DNA of 11,591 nucleotides, from contig DVOT01000194.1 of NCBI GenBank assembly GCA_018713425.1, forward strand, positions 1 to 11,591. Reading direction: 5' to 3'. This document shows, in pieces, positions 6,456-11,591 of the stretch. The stretch comes from Alectryocaccomicrobium faecavium. Its GTDB lineage: Bacteria; Bacillota; Clostridia; Christensenellales; Aristaeellaceae. Each line of letters begins with the position of its first letter. Within the stretch, counting starts at the first letter, position 1. The position numbers and the translations under genes are program-made. The notes under the pieces are model-generated. The model worked only from the letters and a program-made list of their open reading frames with translations, ran no database searches and had not been told where the DNA came from.

Positions 6456-7568
6456 ATGAAAAAACTGGCCGCGCTCATGATGCTGCTCGCGTGTCTCCTG
6501 CCCTGCCAGGCGGCGGGCAGCGAAGAATTGTCCCTGCCTGCCAAGGGCGCCGTGCTGATTGACGGCGCTTCTGGCCGCGTGCTCTTTGCGCAAAATGCCG
6601 ATACGCCCTATCCCATGGCGTCCACCACCAAAATTATGACCTGTCTGCTCGCCGTGGAAACCTGCTCGCCGGAGGAGATCGTCACCGCCGGGCCCAATGC
6701 CGAAGGCGTTCCGGGTACTTCGATTTATCTCACCGAAGGCGAGCAACTGACCATGCGCGATATGCTCTATGGGCTGATGCTGCGCTCGGGCAACGACGCG
6801 GCGGTGGCCATCGCCGAGCACATCGCGGGCAGCGTGGACGCCTTCAGCCAAATGATGGATGCGCGCGCCCGCGAACTGGGCGCAAACGCTACCTATAAGA
6901 ACCCGCATGGCCTGGACGCTGAAGGACACGAGGCCAGCGCACTGGCGCTGGCCTTAATCGCCCGGGAAGGGCTACAAAACGACTGGTTCCGGGAAATCGT
7001 CTCCACCCAGCGCATGACGATACCCTGGTCCACCAGCGAATACAACCGCCTGCTGGTGAACAAAAACAAGCTTCTTTCCAGCTATGAAGGCGCGCTGGGC
7101 GTAAAGACCGGCTTCACGTCCAAAGCCGGGCGCTGCCTGGTATTCGCCGCCGAGCGCGATGGACTTACGCTCATCGGCGCGGTGCTCAACGACTACACCT
7201 GGTTCGACGACGCGCGCACGCTGCTCGACTGGGGCTTTGAAAACTATACCCTGCTCACCGCCGCCAACGCCGGGGAAACCATGGCCACCTTGCCCATAAC
7301 CGGCGGCGCGGAAAAGAGCGTGGACATCGTCGCCGCGGAAGCCCTGACCAGCGCCGCGCGCGCGGGGGAAGCGCACGAAATCGCGCTCAACCTGCCGGAA
7401 TCCCTGCCCGCCCCCTGCGAAGCCGGGCAAATTGTGGGAACCGCCACGTTGCTCATCGATGGCGAAGCGGTGGCAAACACAAATCTCCTGTGCGCCGCTT
7501 CCGTGGAAGAGGGCGGATTTTGGAACATGCTGAAAAAGGCCCTGGGCCTATGGAGCGTCGCCGGTTGA
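6456..7568 (+). CDS. dacF: D-alanyl-D-alanine carboxypeptidase (DacF/PBP5 type)
   Basis: Low-molecular-weight penicillin-binding protein (class C type 5; serine peptidase S11) that removes the terminal D-Ala from peptidoglycan stem peptides outside the cytoplasmic membrane. The 370-residue product has a signal peptide (MKK then a hydrophobic core to about residue 19, cleavage likely near QA-AG). The three catalytic motifs are STTK at 56-59 (Ser56 nucleophile, Lys59), SGN at 111-113 and KTG at 217-219. A beta-rich PBP5 C-terminal domain (about 262-345) follows, ending in a short amphipathic WNMLKKALGLW segment suited to membrane attachment. Length is typical of DacF. The start at 6456 has GAGGTG seven bases upstream; an overlapping ATG at 6452 is out of frame. 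A cysteine at 13 in LLAC loosely resembles a lipobox, but the h-region before it is short. The symbol dacF is by family resemblance; dacA/dacB-type naming is possible. Confidence 0.93.
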   Translation: MKKLAALMMLLACLLPCQAAGSEELSLPAKGAVLIDGASGRVLFAQNADTPYPMASTTKIMTCLLAVETCSPEEIVTAGPNAEGVPGTSIYLTEGEQLTMRDMLYGLMLRSGNDAAVAIAEHIAGSVDAFSQMMDARARELGANATYKNPHGLDAEGHEASALALALIAREGLQNDWFREIVSTQRMTIPWSTSEYNRLLVNKNKLLSSYEGALGVKTGFTSKAGRCLVFAAERDGLTLIGAVLNDYTWFDDARTLLDWGFENYTLLTAANAGETMATLPITGGAEKSVDIVAAEALTSAARAGEAHEIALNLPESLPAPCEAGQIVGTATLLIDGEAVANTNLLCAASVEEGGFWNMLKKALGLWSVAG

Positions 7569-7578
7569 TCACACCGGC
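7560..7578. other. Small dyad centred on two abutting stop codons
   Basis: dacF (plus) and the URO-D-like gene (minus) end in adjacent stops that together form TGATCA (7566-7571). Six-base arms GCCGGT (7560-7565) and ACCGGC (7573-7578) enclose them. No T-run follows on either strand, so termination here, if any, would be weak or depend on collision or Rho. Confidence 0.45.
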
Positions 7579-8639
7579 ACGCCTAGGCTGCGCAACAGCG
7601 CTTCTCCTTCCTCCCGCGTGCGCGCGCCCACCGTGCAATAAGCGTTCCCGCCCAACTGCGCGCAAACCTCCTGCACATCGCCAATCACAAAATTGCGCTT
7701 GCCCGCCCGGGCGATCTTCTGGTACACCTCCATCCAGTGCCTGGCGCTGGGCTTGCCATCGCCATACACCCACTGCACGGCCTTGAGGCGCGGCAGCGCC
7801 AGCAGCATATCCAGGTGCACGAGCTGACCCACGCCGTCCAGATGATATATGGCGTTGTCCAGCCGCTGGCAGGCGTCCTCAATGTGCGGCAGCACAAAGG
7901 TGCGGAACATCTCCGGGCCGATCATATAGGCAAAATCCGATTGCAGAATGTAGGACGGCGCGGCGCTGTAAATGCCGCTCCAATCCGAATAGCCCGGGTT
8001 GCCATTTTCCCGCAGCACCGCCGCCAAATCCCAATACGCCTGGAACCAGGCTTCCTGCGCCTCGCCGCACAGCCGAAGCACTTCCTCCGGCGCGTCGTAG
8101 AGCGCCATGAGCAAGTTTTCCGCGCCGCAAAAGGTGGAAACCACGTCCATCACGCCGCCCAAATCGGGCATGCCCATCAAGACCATGCCCTGCCAGCGCC
8201 GCAATCCCTCGCGATAAATCTCTTTAATGCGCCGCACCCAGCGGTTTTCCGGGTCGTAGCGGATGGAAATTTCCTCTATGGGCAGTTCTTTTTCCGGGAA
8301 AAACCACACGCGCCCTGAGCTATTGTCCAGTTTCGCGCCGCAAAACGCGGCCAACACGCCCGGCCCAAAGGTGTGAAAATTCACAAAGGGAAACGCGTCG
8401 CCCAAAAATTCCTGCTGGCTGAGCCAATCGTCCAGCGCGTCCACCACTTCGCTGGCGCTCCAGCGGAAATCGTGGCAATTGCTCTGGTCGAGCAGCGGCG
8501 CCGCGGGGCGCGGGCTCTCCGGCGCATACGCGCCATACACCACCACTTCCGCCGCGGGCCGTTCCAGCGTGCCTGCCCACCAGCGCGCAAAGGTATCCCG
8601 CACGCGCGCCCAGCGCTCCTGGGAAAAATGAATCGCCAT
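7569..8639 (-). CDS. Uroporphyrinogen decarboxylase-like protein (MtaA/CmuA superfamily)
   Basis: A 356-residue cytoplasmic protein of the URO-D / cobalamin-dependent methyltransferase superfamily. The family look rests on the second half: PDLGGVMDVVSTFCG (158-172), LYDAPEEVLRLCGEA, AYMIGPEMFRTFVLPHIE (237-253), YHLDGVGQLVHLDMLLALPRLKAVQWVYGDG (265-295) and a C-terminal NAYCTVG block. His266 and Cys335 sit where zinc ligands occur in MtaA-type methyltransferases, but I cannot confirm a full site. It is unlikely to be the haem enzyme HemE: the conserved HemE N-terminal motifs and other haem genes are absent. The ATG at 8639 has AGGAG seven bases upstream. It starts 20 bases after the XRE gene stop, so it is the third gene of that operon. 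No corrinoid protein or reductive-activation partner is in the window. Substrate unknown; a methyl transfer or sugar-linked role is only a guess. Confidence 0.75.
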   Translation of the reverse strand: MAIHFSQERWARVRDTFARWWAGTLERPAAEVVVYGAYAPESPRPAAPLLDQSNCHDFRWSASEVVDALDDWLSQQEFLGDAFPFVNFHTFGPGVLAAFCGAKLDNSSGRVWFFPEKELPIEEISIRYDPENRWVRRIKEIYREGLRRWQGMVLMGMPDLGGVMDVVSTFCGAENLLMALYDAPEEVLRLCGEAQEAWFQAYWDLAAVLRENGNPGYSDWSGIYSAAPSYILQSDFAYMIGPEMFRTFVLPHIEDACQRLDNAIYHLDGVGQLVHLDMLLALPRLKAVQWVYGDGKPSARHWMEVYQKIARAGKRNFVIGDVQEVCAQLGGNAYCTVGARTREEGEALLRSLGVPV

Positions 8640-8659
8640 GCCGCTTCTCCTTTCGCTCC

Positions 8660-8857
8660 CTACGCGTCCTCATGGGAAAACAAAGCGTCCACCGTGGTTT
8701 CCAACGCCTTCGCCAGCCGGAAAGCCAACGAAAGCGTTGGATCGTATTTGTCGTTCTCGATCGCGTTGATGGTCTGGCGCGAAACACCGCATTGCCGCGC
8801 CAGTTCTTCCTGCGATAGCCCGCGCGCCTTGCGCCCTTCGCGGATGGTATTCTTCAT
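8660..8857 (-). CDS. Small XRE-family transcriptional regulator
   Basis: A 65-residue Cro/CI-type helix-turn-helix protein (YozG-like), nearly all DNA-binding domain. GLSQEELARQCGVSRQTINAIE at about 13-34 covers helices 2 and 3 of the HTH, followed by NDKYDPTLSLAFRLAKAL and a short VDALF end. Such proteins usually act as dimeric repressors and often control their own operon. I chose the ATG at 8857 because it begins one base past the stop of the membrane-protein gene, with MKNTIREGRKARGLSQ as the typical N-terminus. A TTG at 8869 would add four residues overlapping the upstream gene; only a weak purine-rich site is seen for either start, suggesting coupling. The likely operator is the 14-bp inverted repeat at the operon promoter. 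Confidence 0.92.
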   Translation of the reverse strand: MKNTIREGRKARGLSQEELARQCGVSRQTINAIENDKYDPTLSLAFRLAKALETTVDALFSHEDA

Positions 8858-8858
8858 T

Positions 8859-9143
8859 TCAGCCGCCAAACTTTCTTTTGTAATGCAAAAGCTGCGCCAA
8901 AAAGACCAGACAAAGCACGCAGAGCATCAAAAACGCGTCCATCCCCCGCGCGGGGCCCACCATATCCACCACCACGCAGGCGATCAAATAGACCACCATC
9001 ACCAGAAAGGTGTTGGCACATGCTTTGCCGACGATCATCTTGCGCCGCTCATCTCCCTGGCGCGCAAGCTGCGCCAGCACCCATACGATCAAAGCGCAGC
9101 ACAGCACAAAAATGGCGAGCGGGATCAAACCCAAAATGTTCAT
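8859..9143 (-). CDS. Small three-TM membrane protein paired with XRE regulator
   Basis: A 94-residue membrane protein with three hydrophobic segments (about 3-26, 43-63 and 69-87) and a charged loop GDERRKMIVGKA (30-41) between the first two. A DERxxxIxxKA loop is typical of small membrane proteins (DUF2178/DUF3796-like) that are encoded directly before or after a small XRE regulator in many Firmicutes; they may sense a membrane or envelope signal. The start is the ATG at 9143, with GGAGG seven bases upstream. The ATG at 9149 is too close to that site, and starts further up lie in the promoter. First gene of the operon; its stop is one base before the XRE start. Function is unknown. Confidence 0.8.
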   Translation of the reverse strand: MNILGLIPLAIFVLCCALIVWVLAQLARQGDERRKMIVGKACANTFLVMVVYLIACVVVDMVGPARGMDAFLMLCVLCLVFLAQLLHYKRKFGG

Positions 9144-9151
9144 GTCCATAC

Positions 9152-9183
9152 CTCCAAATGTCAAAACTATTTGACATTTGGAG
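9152..9183. promoter_or_regulatory. Perfect 14-bp inverted repeat, probable XRE operator
   Basis: Arms CTCCAAATGTCAAA (9152-9165) and TTTGACATTTGGAG (9170-9183) are exact reverse complements around ACTA. The repeat spans from the -10 box across the expected start site to the Shine-Dalgarno GGAG of the membrane-protein gene. This position and symmetry suit repression by a dimer, most simply the XRE protein encoded in the same operon (inference). In RNA that reads in from the upstream gene, the same repeat would form a 14-bp stem that hides the Shine-Dalgarno site. Confidence 0.75.
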
Positions 9184-9210
9184 TATAGCATAATGAGCCG
9201 CACTTGTCAA
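9182..9210 (-). promoter_or_regulatory. Promoter of the membrane protein-XRE-URO-D-like operon
   Basis: Perfect -35 TTGACA (9210-9205), 17-base spacer and -10 TATACT (9187-9182) on the minus strand. RNA would start near 9175, about 32 bases before the ATG at 9143. The -10 overlaps the outer end of the inverted repeat. The strong promoter under an operator suggests tight, inducible or autoregulated expression. Confidence 0.88.
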
Positions 9211-9219
9211 CACAAAGCT

Positions 9220-11181
9220 TTATTCCACCACCAAAATTTCGTGGATGTGCACGCGCTCCACGCGTACGCGCAGCATGCCATTTGCATACGTCCAATCGAC
9301 CGGCGCAAAAGAAGGCGCGAGGGAAACGGAGCGCGGCTCCTTTGCCAGCGGGCAGGCGACGCGCATTGGCCCCACCTGCGGTACGCTTTCCACAATGGGC
9401 CGCTCCGGCGAAAGCGGGTTTTCCGAGGCCAAATTGAACAAGTGAACGAGCAGTTTGCCATCCTTTTCGCGCGGCGTAATGTACAGATAAGCGGGCGCTT
9501 CCACCGAAAGCAGCCCCTGCGCCTCCATGGCCGCAAAGCACTGTCCCAATACAGCGCGCAGACGCGGATAGTGCCCCTTATGATAGTATGTGAAGGCATC
9601 CGCATAAAGGCCCATAACACGCCCTTTGCCGCAATCGTTTACCGTGGCAAAGGCGATGTCCGTGTTTTCCGCAAACGCGTCCGTATCCCGAGAATTTTGG
9701 CAGGCGAGCAGCACGCGCGCCGAAACCGGCTCCACCTGGATGCGCGGGCCCGCAACCGCCGTAGTTTCCTGCCCTTTGCGCACATAAAAGACGCTATCCG
9801 GCAGGTCTTTCTGCGCTTTCACGCCGAGAATTTCCTCAAACGCCTTGGTAGCCGCGCCGGATACCAGCAGCCGTCCACCGTTTTCCGCATAAGTGCGCAG
9901 CCGCGCCACCACATCTTCCGGCAAACCTTCCTGCTCCGGAACCACCACCAGCGGATACTCGCCCAGATGCGCCACGGCATCCGTCGGGTTCATGATATCC
10001 ACGCTGATGTGGTTGTCCATCAGAGCGTGCACCGCGCCCGCCACCGCGTTCTTGCCATGCCCGCCGGAGAAGAAATCCGCGCCCATGGCCTTGTAATAAT
10101 GCTCCGGCGCGTGCAGCACCAGCGCCTGCGGGTGCGATACCGTATCCTGCGAATACGCCTGTCGCGCCCGGCAAAACCGTGCCACTTCGGCCAGTTCGTC
10201 CATGTGCCAGGCGATCAGGTTGCCCGTGCGGTTGGGCGTGTCGTACACCATGAACGCGCCGCCCATGGACATCACCACCGCTGCTTCCTGGCAAAGCGCC
10301 TGCGCGGATTTGAATTCCCAGCGGTCCATCGGCCCATCGCTCGTGAAGCCCCAGGCCATCAAATCCCATTTCAGGCCGCGATTGGCCATAAAGCGCGATT
10401 CGAGCAGCGCCGAATCCAGGCTCCAGATCCAGGCGAAATCCCCGCTGAGATAATCGACCGGCGCGGCAATGGCGTCGGGCTGGCGAATCGTGTACATCCA
10501 GTTGGAGCAAATGGTGCAAGTGGGCTTTGCCGCGTGCACCGTATCCGCGTAGGTCTTTACGTGCTCCACAAAGAGCTTGCGCGTGAAGGCGAGCCATTCG
10601 TCCCAATGTGGCTCGTCCTTCCCCATCGGCGCGGCCTGCGCGCCGGTTTCCGCGCAAAAGCGCTGCGTGCATCGCTCGCAATAGCAGGGCCGGGTCGCCC
10701 AATTTTCGCCATCCACCCAAAAACCGTCCACATCGTATTCCCGCACGAGTTCCAGCATCTGCGCGATCATGTAATCCGTATAAGGCGAAAGCGGGCACGT
10801 AGTCTCTTCGCGGCGCACTTCGCCGCTTGCGCGCTCGCGCGCGGAGGGCACCCGCGCCCACTCCGGGTGCCGCTCCACGGCGACCCGATCCCACACGCCG
10901 GAAAAGTGCATCACCAGCGGGATGCTCAGCCGTTTTGTCGCTTCGCGCCATACGCGCAGCGCGTCTTTCTCTATGCCCGGCGCGGGAACGCCCACTTTTG
11001 TGGGATAGCTGGCATAGCCCGGATGGCCCTTGCAATCGCACTGCACGAAATCCGGGCGAATCTTTTGGAACTGTTCCAGCAGGTGATCCACCGTCACATC
11101 CCGGCCCAGGTGTTGATCCGCTGCGTTGGCGTGGATATCAAAATGCAAGCCAAAGAAAACCCCGTCATGCCAATTGCGCAC
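9220..11181 (-). CDS. Putative glycoside hydrolase (GHL6/GH42-like)
   Basis: A 653-residue protein built like a TIM-barrel glycosidase followed by a GH42-trimerisation-type (class I glutamine-amidotransferase-like) domain. The barrel (about 1-340) opens with FFGLHFDIHA and carries YDVDGFWVDGENW (149-161). That pattern recalls the nucleophile strand of GH29-type fucosidases and the hypothetical glycosyl hydrolase 6 family; Asp157 and Glu159 are candidate catalytic residues. A CYCERC motif (Cys166, 168, 171) follows, probably structural or metal-binding, as in related GHL families. The next domain (about 350-455) has EYPLVVVPEQEGLPEDVVARLRTY then GGRLLVSGA, as in GH42 proteins; the C-terminus (about 560-653) is beta-rich. 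There is no signal peptide, so it acts in the cytoplasm on imported sugar. Start: GTG at 11181 with GGGGG eight bases upstream; the ATG at 11229 lies inside the tuf terminator. No transporter or sugar regulator lies beside it. Substrate unknown. Confidence 0.75.
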   Translation of the reverse strand: MRNWHDGVFFGLHFDIHANAADQHLGRDVTVDHLLEQFQKIRPDFVQCDCKGHPGYASYPTKVGVPAPGIEKDALRVWREATKRLSIPLVMHFSGVWDRVAVERHPEWARVPSARERASGEVRREETTCPLSPYTDYMIAQMLELVREYDVDGFWVDGENWATRPCYCERCTQRFCAETGAQAAPMGKDEPHWDEWLAFTRKLFVEHVKTYADTVHAAKPTCTICSNWMYTIRQPDAIAAPVDYLSGDFAWIWSLDSALLESRFMANRGLKWDLMAWGFTSDGPMDRWEFKSAQALCQEAAVVMSMGGAFMVYDTPNRTGNLIAWHMDELAEVARFCRARQAYSQDTVSHPQALVLHAPEHYYKAMGADFFSGGHGKNAVAGAVHALMDNHISVDIMNPTDAVAHLGEYPLVVVPEQEGLPEDVVARLRTYAENGGRLLVSGAATKAFEEILGVKAQKDLPDSVFYVRKGQETTAVAGPRIQVEPVSARVLLACQNSRDTDAFAENTDIAFATVNDCGKGRVMGLYADAFTYYHKGHYPRLRAVLGQCFAAMEAQGLLSVEAPAYLYITPREKDGKLLVHLFNLASENPLSPERPIVESVPQVGPMRVACPLAKEPRSVSLAPSFAPVDWTYANGMLRVRVERVHIHEILVVE

Positions 11182-11209
11182 GCCATTATCCCCCTTTTTT
11201 TCGTTATGC

Positions 11210-11240
11210 AAAAAAGGAACCGCCTGCAAGAAGCGGTTCC
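11210..11240 (-). terminator. Intrinsic terminator of tuf
   Basis: Eight-base arms GGAACCGC/GCGGTTCC (11240-11233 and 11223-11216 on the minus strand) around a nine-base loop, followed by TTTTTT (11215-11210). It lies 13 bases after the tuf stop and 28 bases before the GTG of the glycosidase-like gene. It separates highly expressed tuf from that gene, for which I see no consensus promoter; leakage through this terminator may be its main source of RNA. Confidence 0.93.
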
Positions 11241-11253
11241 CCCATTGTTTCGC

Positions 11254-11591
11254 TTAGCCCAGAACCTTGGTCACAACGCCAGAGCCCACCGTGCGGCCGC
11301 CTTCACGAATGGCGAAGCGCAGCCCTTCTTCCGCCGCGATCGGCGTAATCAGCGTGATCTCCATGTCGATGTTGTCGCCAGGCATAACCATTTCCACGCC
11401 TTCCGGCAGCTTGATCGTTCCCGTCACATCCGTCGTGCGGAAGTAGAACTGCGGACGATACCCATTGAAGAACGGCGTATGACGGCCGCCTTCTTCCTTC
11501 GTCAGCACGTACACCTGTCCGATGAAGTGCGTGTGCGGCTTAATGCTGCCCGGCTTCGCCAGCACTTGACCGCGCTCGATTTCGTTGCGCT
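11254..11591 (-). CDS. tuf: Elongation factor Tu, C-terminal part
   Basis: The last 111 residues of EF-Tu, the GTPase that delivers aminoacyl-tRNA to the ribosome; the gene runs off the right edge of the window. The visible part is the end of domain 2 and all of domain 3: ERGQVLAKPG, KPHTHFIGQVYVLTKEEGGRH, FFNGYRPQFYFRTTDVTG, MVMPGDN and the closing FAIREGGRTVGSGVVTKVLG block, all near-invariant across bacteria. The apparent ATG start at 11565 is actually an internal GTG valine codon. The gene is followed by its own terminator. tuf at the end of the rpsL-rpsG-fusA-tuf operon is the usual bacterial order, so that cluster probably lies to the right. Confidence 0.98.
   Translation of the reverse strand, partial: RNEIERGQVLAKPGSIKPHTHFIGQVYVLTKEEGGRHTPFFNGYRPQFYFRTTDVTGTIKLPEGVEMVMPGDNIDMEITLITPIAAEEGLRFAIREGGRTVGSGVVTKVLG

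Noticed and set aside
6456..7568. Class A beta-lactamase instead of a carboxypeptidase
   Set aside because: STTK, SGN and KTG with a PBP5-type C-terminal domain and 370 residues fit the DacF/PBP5 family; beta-lactamases are shorter and carry an Omega-loop ExxxN motif.
7569..8639. HemE, the haem-pathway uroporphyrinogen decarboxylase
   Set aside because: The typical HemE N-terminal motifs are not visible and no haem genes are near; only superfamily-level similarity is supported.
9152..9183. Intrinsic terminator for the glycosidase gene
   Set aside because: The stem is long enough but has no T-run after it on the minus strand, and it overlaps the -10 and Shine-Dalgarno site, which fits an operator better.
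8373..9188. 271-codon plus-strand frame across the URO-D-like, XRE and membrane-protein genes
   Set aside because: It lies antisense to three genes with family features and crosses the operator; no domain or ribosome binding site supports it.
9836..11041. 401-codon minus-strand frame inside the glycosidase gene
   Set aside because: A different phase of the same strand with Arg/Gly/Ala-rich low-information translation; the glycosidase frame has recognisable motifs.

Overview
The window looks like chromosome from a GC-rich Gram-positive bacterium of the Firmicutes, most likely an anaerobic Clostridia-type (gut-associated) lineage. The reasons are a T-box tRNA-sensing leader in front of metG, strong Shine-Dalgarno sites, consensus housekeeping promoters (TTGACA-17-TATAAT type), a DacF-type penicillin-binding protein, and small XRE-regulator/membrane-protein pairs. 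The taxon is inference. No rRNA, tRNA, CRISPR array, transposase or phage gene was recognised.

Left part (1-3205, minus strand): a housekeeping operon. A consensus promoter drives a methionyl-tRNA-responsive T-box leader (AUG specifier, T-box motif, strong terminator), then metG (methionyl-tRNA synthetase with C-terminal tRNA-binding domain). A TatD-family metal-dependent DNase follows and starts at a TTG one base past the metG stop. The metG promoter overlaps the end of the preceding gene (3202-3888, minus), which encodes an unusual SSB-like protein with two OB-folds.

Middle part (3889-7568): a 193-base intergenic region with a direct repeat, and with a promoter plus inverted-repeat operator for a two-gene ABC transporter (ATPase 4082-4783; a 511-residue permease of no recognised family, 4780-6315) on the plus strand. 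After a 140-base gap holding a perfect 22-bp inverted repeat comes a dacF-like D-Ala-D-Ala carboxypeptidase (6456-7568, plus).

Right part (7569-11591, minus strand): the gene order in transcription is tuf (3' end only, with its own terminator), an intracellular glycosidase-like protein, a promoter with a perfect 14-bp inverted repeat, a small three-TM membrane protein, a small XRE repressor, and a uroporphyrinogen-decarboxylase-like (methyltransferase superfamily) protein that ends back to back with dacF. The last three genes form one operon that is probably autoregulated through the inverted repeat.

I do not see a clearly new multi-gene defence or mobile system. The most interesting signals are regulatory: the 14-bp operator that also folds over a ribosome binding site in read-through RNA, the palindrome on the ABC promoter, and the 22-bp hairpin without a U-tract. 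Among proteins they are the tandem-OB SSB-like protein, the unassigned ABC permease, and the pairing of a glycosidase and a URO-D-like enzyme around an XRE/membrane-protein switch.
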